NCBI GenBank assembly: GCA_902782625.1
Contig: CACZNZ010000450.1
Span: 1 to 6,709 of the forward strand
From: an uncultured Lachnospiraceae bacterium
GTDB lineage: Bacteria > Bacillota > Clostridia > Lachnospirales > Lachnospiraceae
Direction of reading: 5' to 3'
Length of the DNA: 6,709 bases
Shown: piece after piece, positions 6,287 to 6,709 of the stretch
Numbering within the stretch: the stretch's first letter is position 1
How the letters are laid out: every line of letters begins with the position of its first letter
Program-made: the position numbers and the translations under genes
The notes under the pieces: model-generated
Told to the model about the DNA's origin: nothing
The model's input: the letters and a program-made list of their open reading frames with translations, nothing else
Databases searched by the model: none

Positions 6287-6292
6287 TACAAT
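6267..6292. promoter_or_regulatory. Candidate operator: two inverted repeats over the -35 and spacer
   Basis: One inverted repeat has ATTCT/AGAAT arms at 6267-6271 and 6274-6278, entirely within the promoter spacer. A second has ATTGT/ACAAT arms at 6279-6283 and 6288-6292, covering the -35. A protein bound here would block RNA polymerase. The SorC-type regulator encoded next is the obvious candidate, but this is inference and the repeats are short in AT-rich DNA. Confidence 0.45.
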
Positions 6293-6331
6293 TTAGTAAT
6301 TTATTTTTACATTTTTTCAATTATTATCGCA

Positions 6332-6382
6332 AATATCATAATATATTGAGTTAAAATGATATTAACTTTTACATATGTAAAA
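6332..6382. promoter_or_regulatory. Palindrome cluster upstream of the operon promoter
   Basis: Three inverted repeats overlap here. AATATCAT/ATGATATT has 8-bp arms at 6332-6339 and 6356-6363. AGTTAA/TTAACT has arms at 6349-6354 and 6362-6367 with a 7-nt centre. TTTTACATATGTAAAA is a perfect 16-bp palindrome at 6367-6382 that also overlaps the tail of the upstream terminator. They lie about 45-125 nt upstream of the -35 and could be distal operator or activator sites. None matches a catabolite-repression (cre) consensus. Confidence 0.35.
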
Positions 6383-6420
6383 ATAAACAGGAGTCATCTT
6401 TGCTTCAAGACAACTCCTGT
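6378..6420 (-). terminator. Intrinsic terminator of the right-edge gene
   Basis: Perfect 8-bp arms at 6387-6394 and 6413-6420 (ACAGGAGT/ACTCCTGT) enclose a 2x2 internal loop and a second 4-bp stem (6397-6400 with 6407-6410). Reading the minus strand, the stem is followed by TTATTTTTAC, a good U-rich tail. It starts 5 nt after the stop of the 6426-6709 gene, so it ends that transcript and insulates the sugar-phosphate operon. Confidence 0.88.
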
Positions 6421-6425
6421 AATGA

Positions 6426-6709
6426 TCAGACACTGAATCGGGATACCTGAGGGTATTTTCTGATAAATTCAACAGTATCTTCATATTCCAATGGGACATT
6501 CATCCGGGCAGAAAGACGGATTTCAATATTTCCGTCTGCACGGTTTATCGTACTTTCTTCGATAATACAACCTCTTTCTTTCAGCATTTGATCGAGGGCA
6601 TCTACTACTTCTCTGTCTTCTCTCATCTTGATCTTAATCTCCTGGTCAGCCATGGTGTTATCCCCAATACGATGTTTGTGGAGAAGAAACTGTAAAGACA
6701 ACAGTATGA
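6426..6709 (-). CDS. Partial gene, possible MgtC/SapB C-terminal (ACT-like) domain
   Basis: The frame is open from the right edge to a TGA at 6426, giving 93 visible residues, so the gene probably begins outside the window. The first visible residues (ILLSLQFLLHKHR) look like the end of a membrane helix followed by basic residues. A beta-alpha-beta pattern then runs from about EIKIKM through VVDALDQMLKERG, IIEESTI, IEIRLSARM and VEFIRKYPQVSRFSV. This layout, ending in a 'pxVsrf' strand, resembles the cytoplasmic C-terminal domain of MgtC/SapB family membrane proteins, recognised by shape only. Alternatively, an ATG at 6653 would give a complete 75-aa soluble protein, but only a weak GGGGA precedes it; a TTG at 6701 is also possible. 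It has its own terminator and is separate from the downstream operon. Confidence 0.5.
   Translation of the reverse strand, partial: ILLSLQFLLHKHRIGDNTMADQEIKIKMREDREVVDALDQMLKERGCIIEESTINRADGNIEIRLSARMNVPLEYEDTVEFIRKYPQVSRFSV

Noticed and set aside
5283..6320. Longer regulator starting at 6320
   Set aside because: The extra 28 residues are encoded upstream of the consensus promoter and lack a ribosome site; 6236 has an excellent one.

Overview
The window looks like chromosome of a low-GC Gram-positive anaerobe of class Clostridia, most likely a Lachnospiraceae-type gut bacterium. The reasons are strong AGGAGG ribosome sites, very AT-rich intergenic DNA, a split (two-gene) transketolase, a short TalC-type transaldolase and a SorC-family regulator. 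The family-level placement is inference from protein style; no marker gene is present.

All recognisable genes lie on the minus strand, so transcription runs from high to low coordinates. At the right edge (6426-6709) is the 3' end of a gene whose product resembles the C-terminal domain of MgtC/SapB membrane proteins. It ends in a clear intrinsic terminator (6378-6420). An AT-rich, palindrome-rich spacer follows, with a consensus TTGACA-17-TATAAT promoter at 6258-6286 that carries inverted repeats.

This promoter starts a seven-gene operon with gaps of 12-47 nt or overlaps and no internal terminator: a SorC/DeoR-type sugar-phosphate-sensing regulator (5283-6236), an AraM-like sn-glycerol-1-phosphate dehydrogenase (4071-5249), a NagD/AraL-type HAD phosphatase (3264-4058), an RpiB/LacAB-type sugar-phosphate isomerase (2784-3218), a transaldolase (2095-2748), and the N- and C-terminal halves of transketolase (1208-2047, 279-1220). 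The last 278 bases hold no supported gene but contain a dense cluster of perfect hairpins (119-248), either a structured RNA or a dispersed palindromic repeat.

Together the operon encodes most of a non-oxidative pentose-phosphate module, under a regulator expected to sense a phosphorylated sugar, joined to a dehydrogenase-phosphatase pair that recalls the araL-araM pair of the Bacillus subtilis arabinose operon. No transporter, sugar kinase or ribulose-phosphate epimerase is present. The isomerase lacks the histidine that classical RpiB uses for ring opening, so its substrate may be an open-chain phosphate such as a tetrose 4-phosphate. That would make the operon a candidate route feeding a tetrulose or related phosphate into erythrose 4-phosphate and on through transaldolase and transketolase. 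This pathway is an inference, not something the sequence proves.
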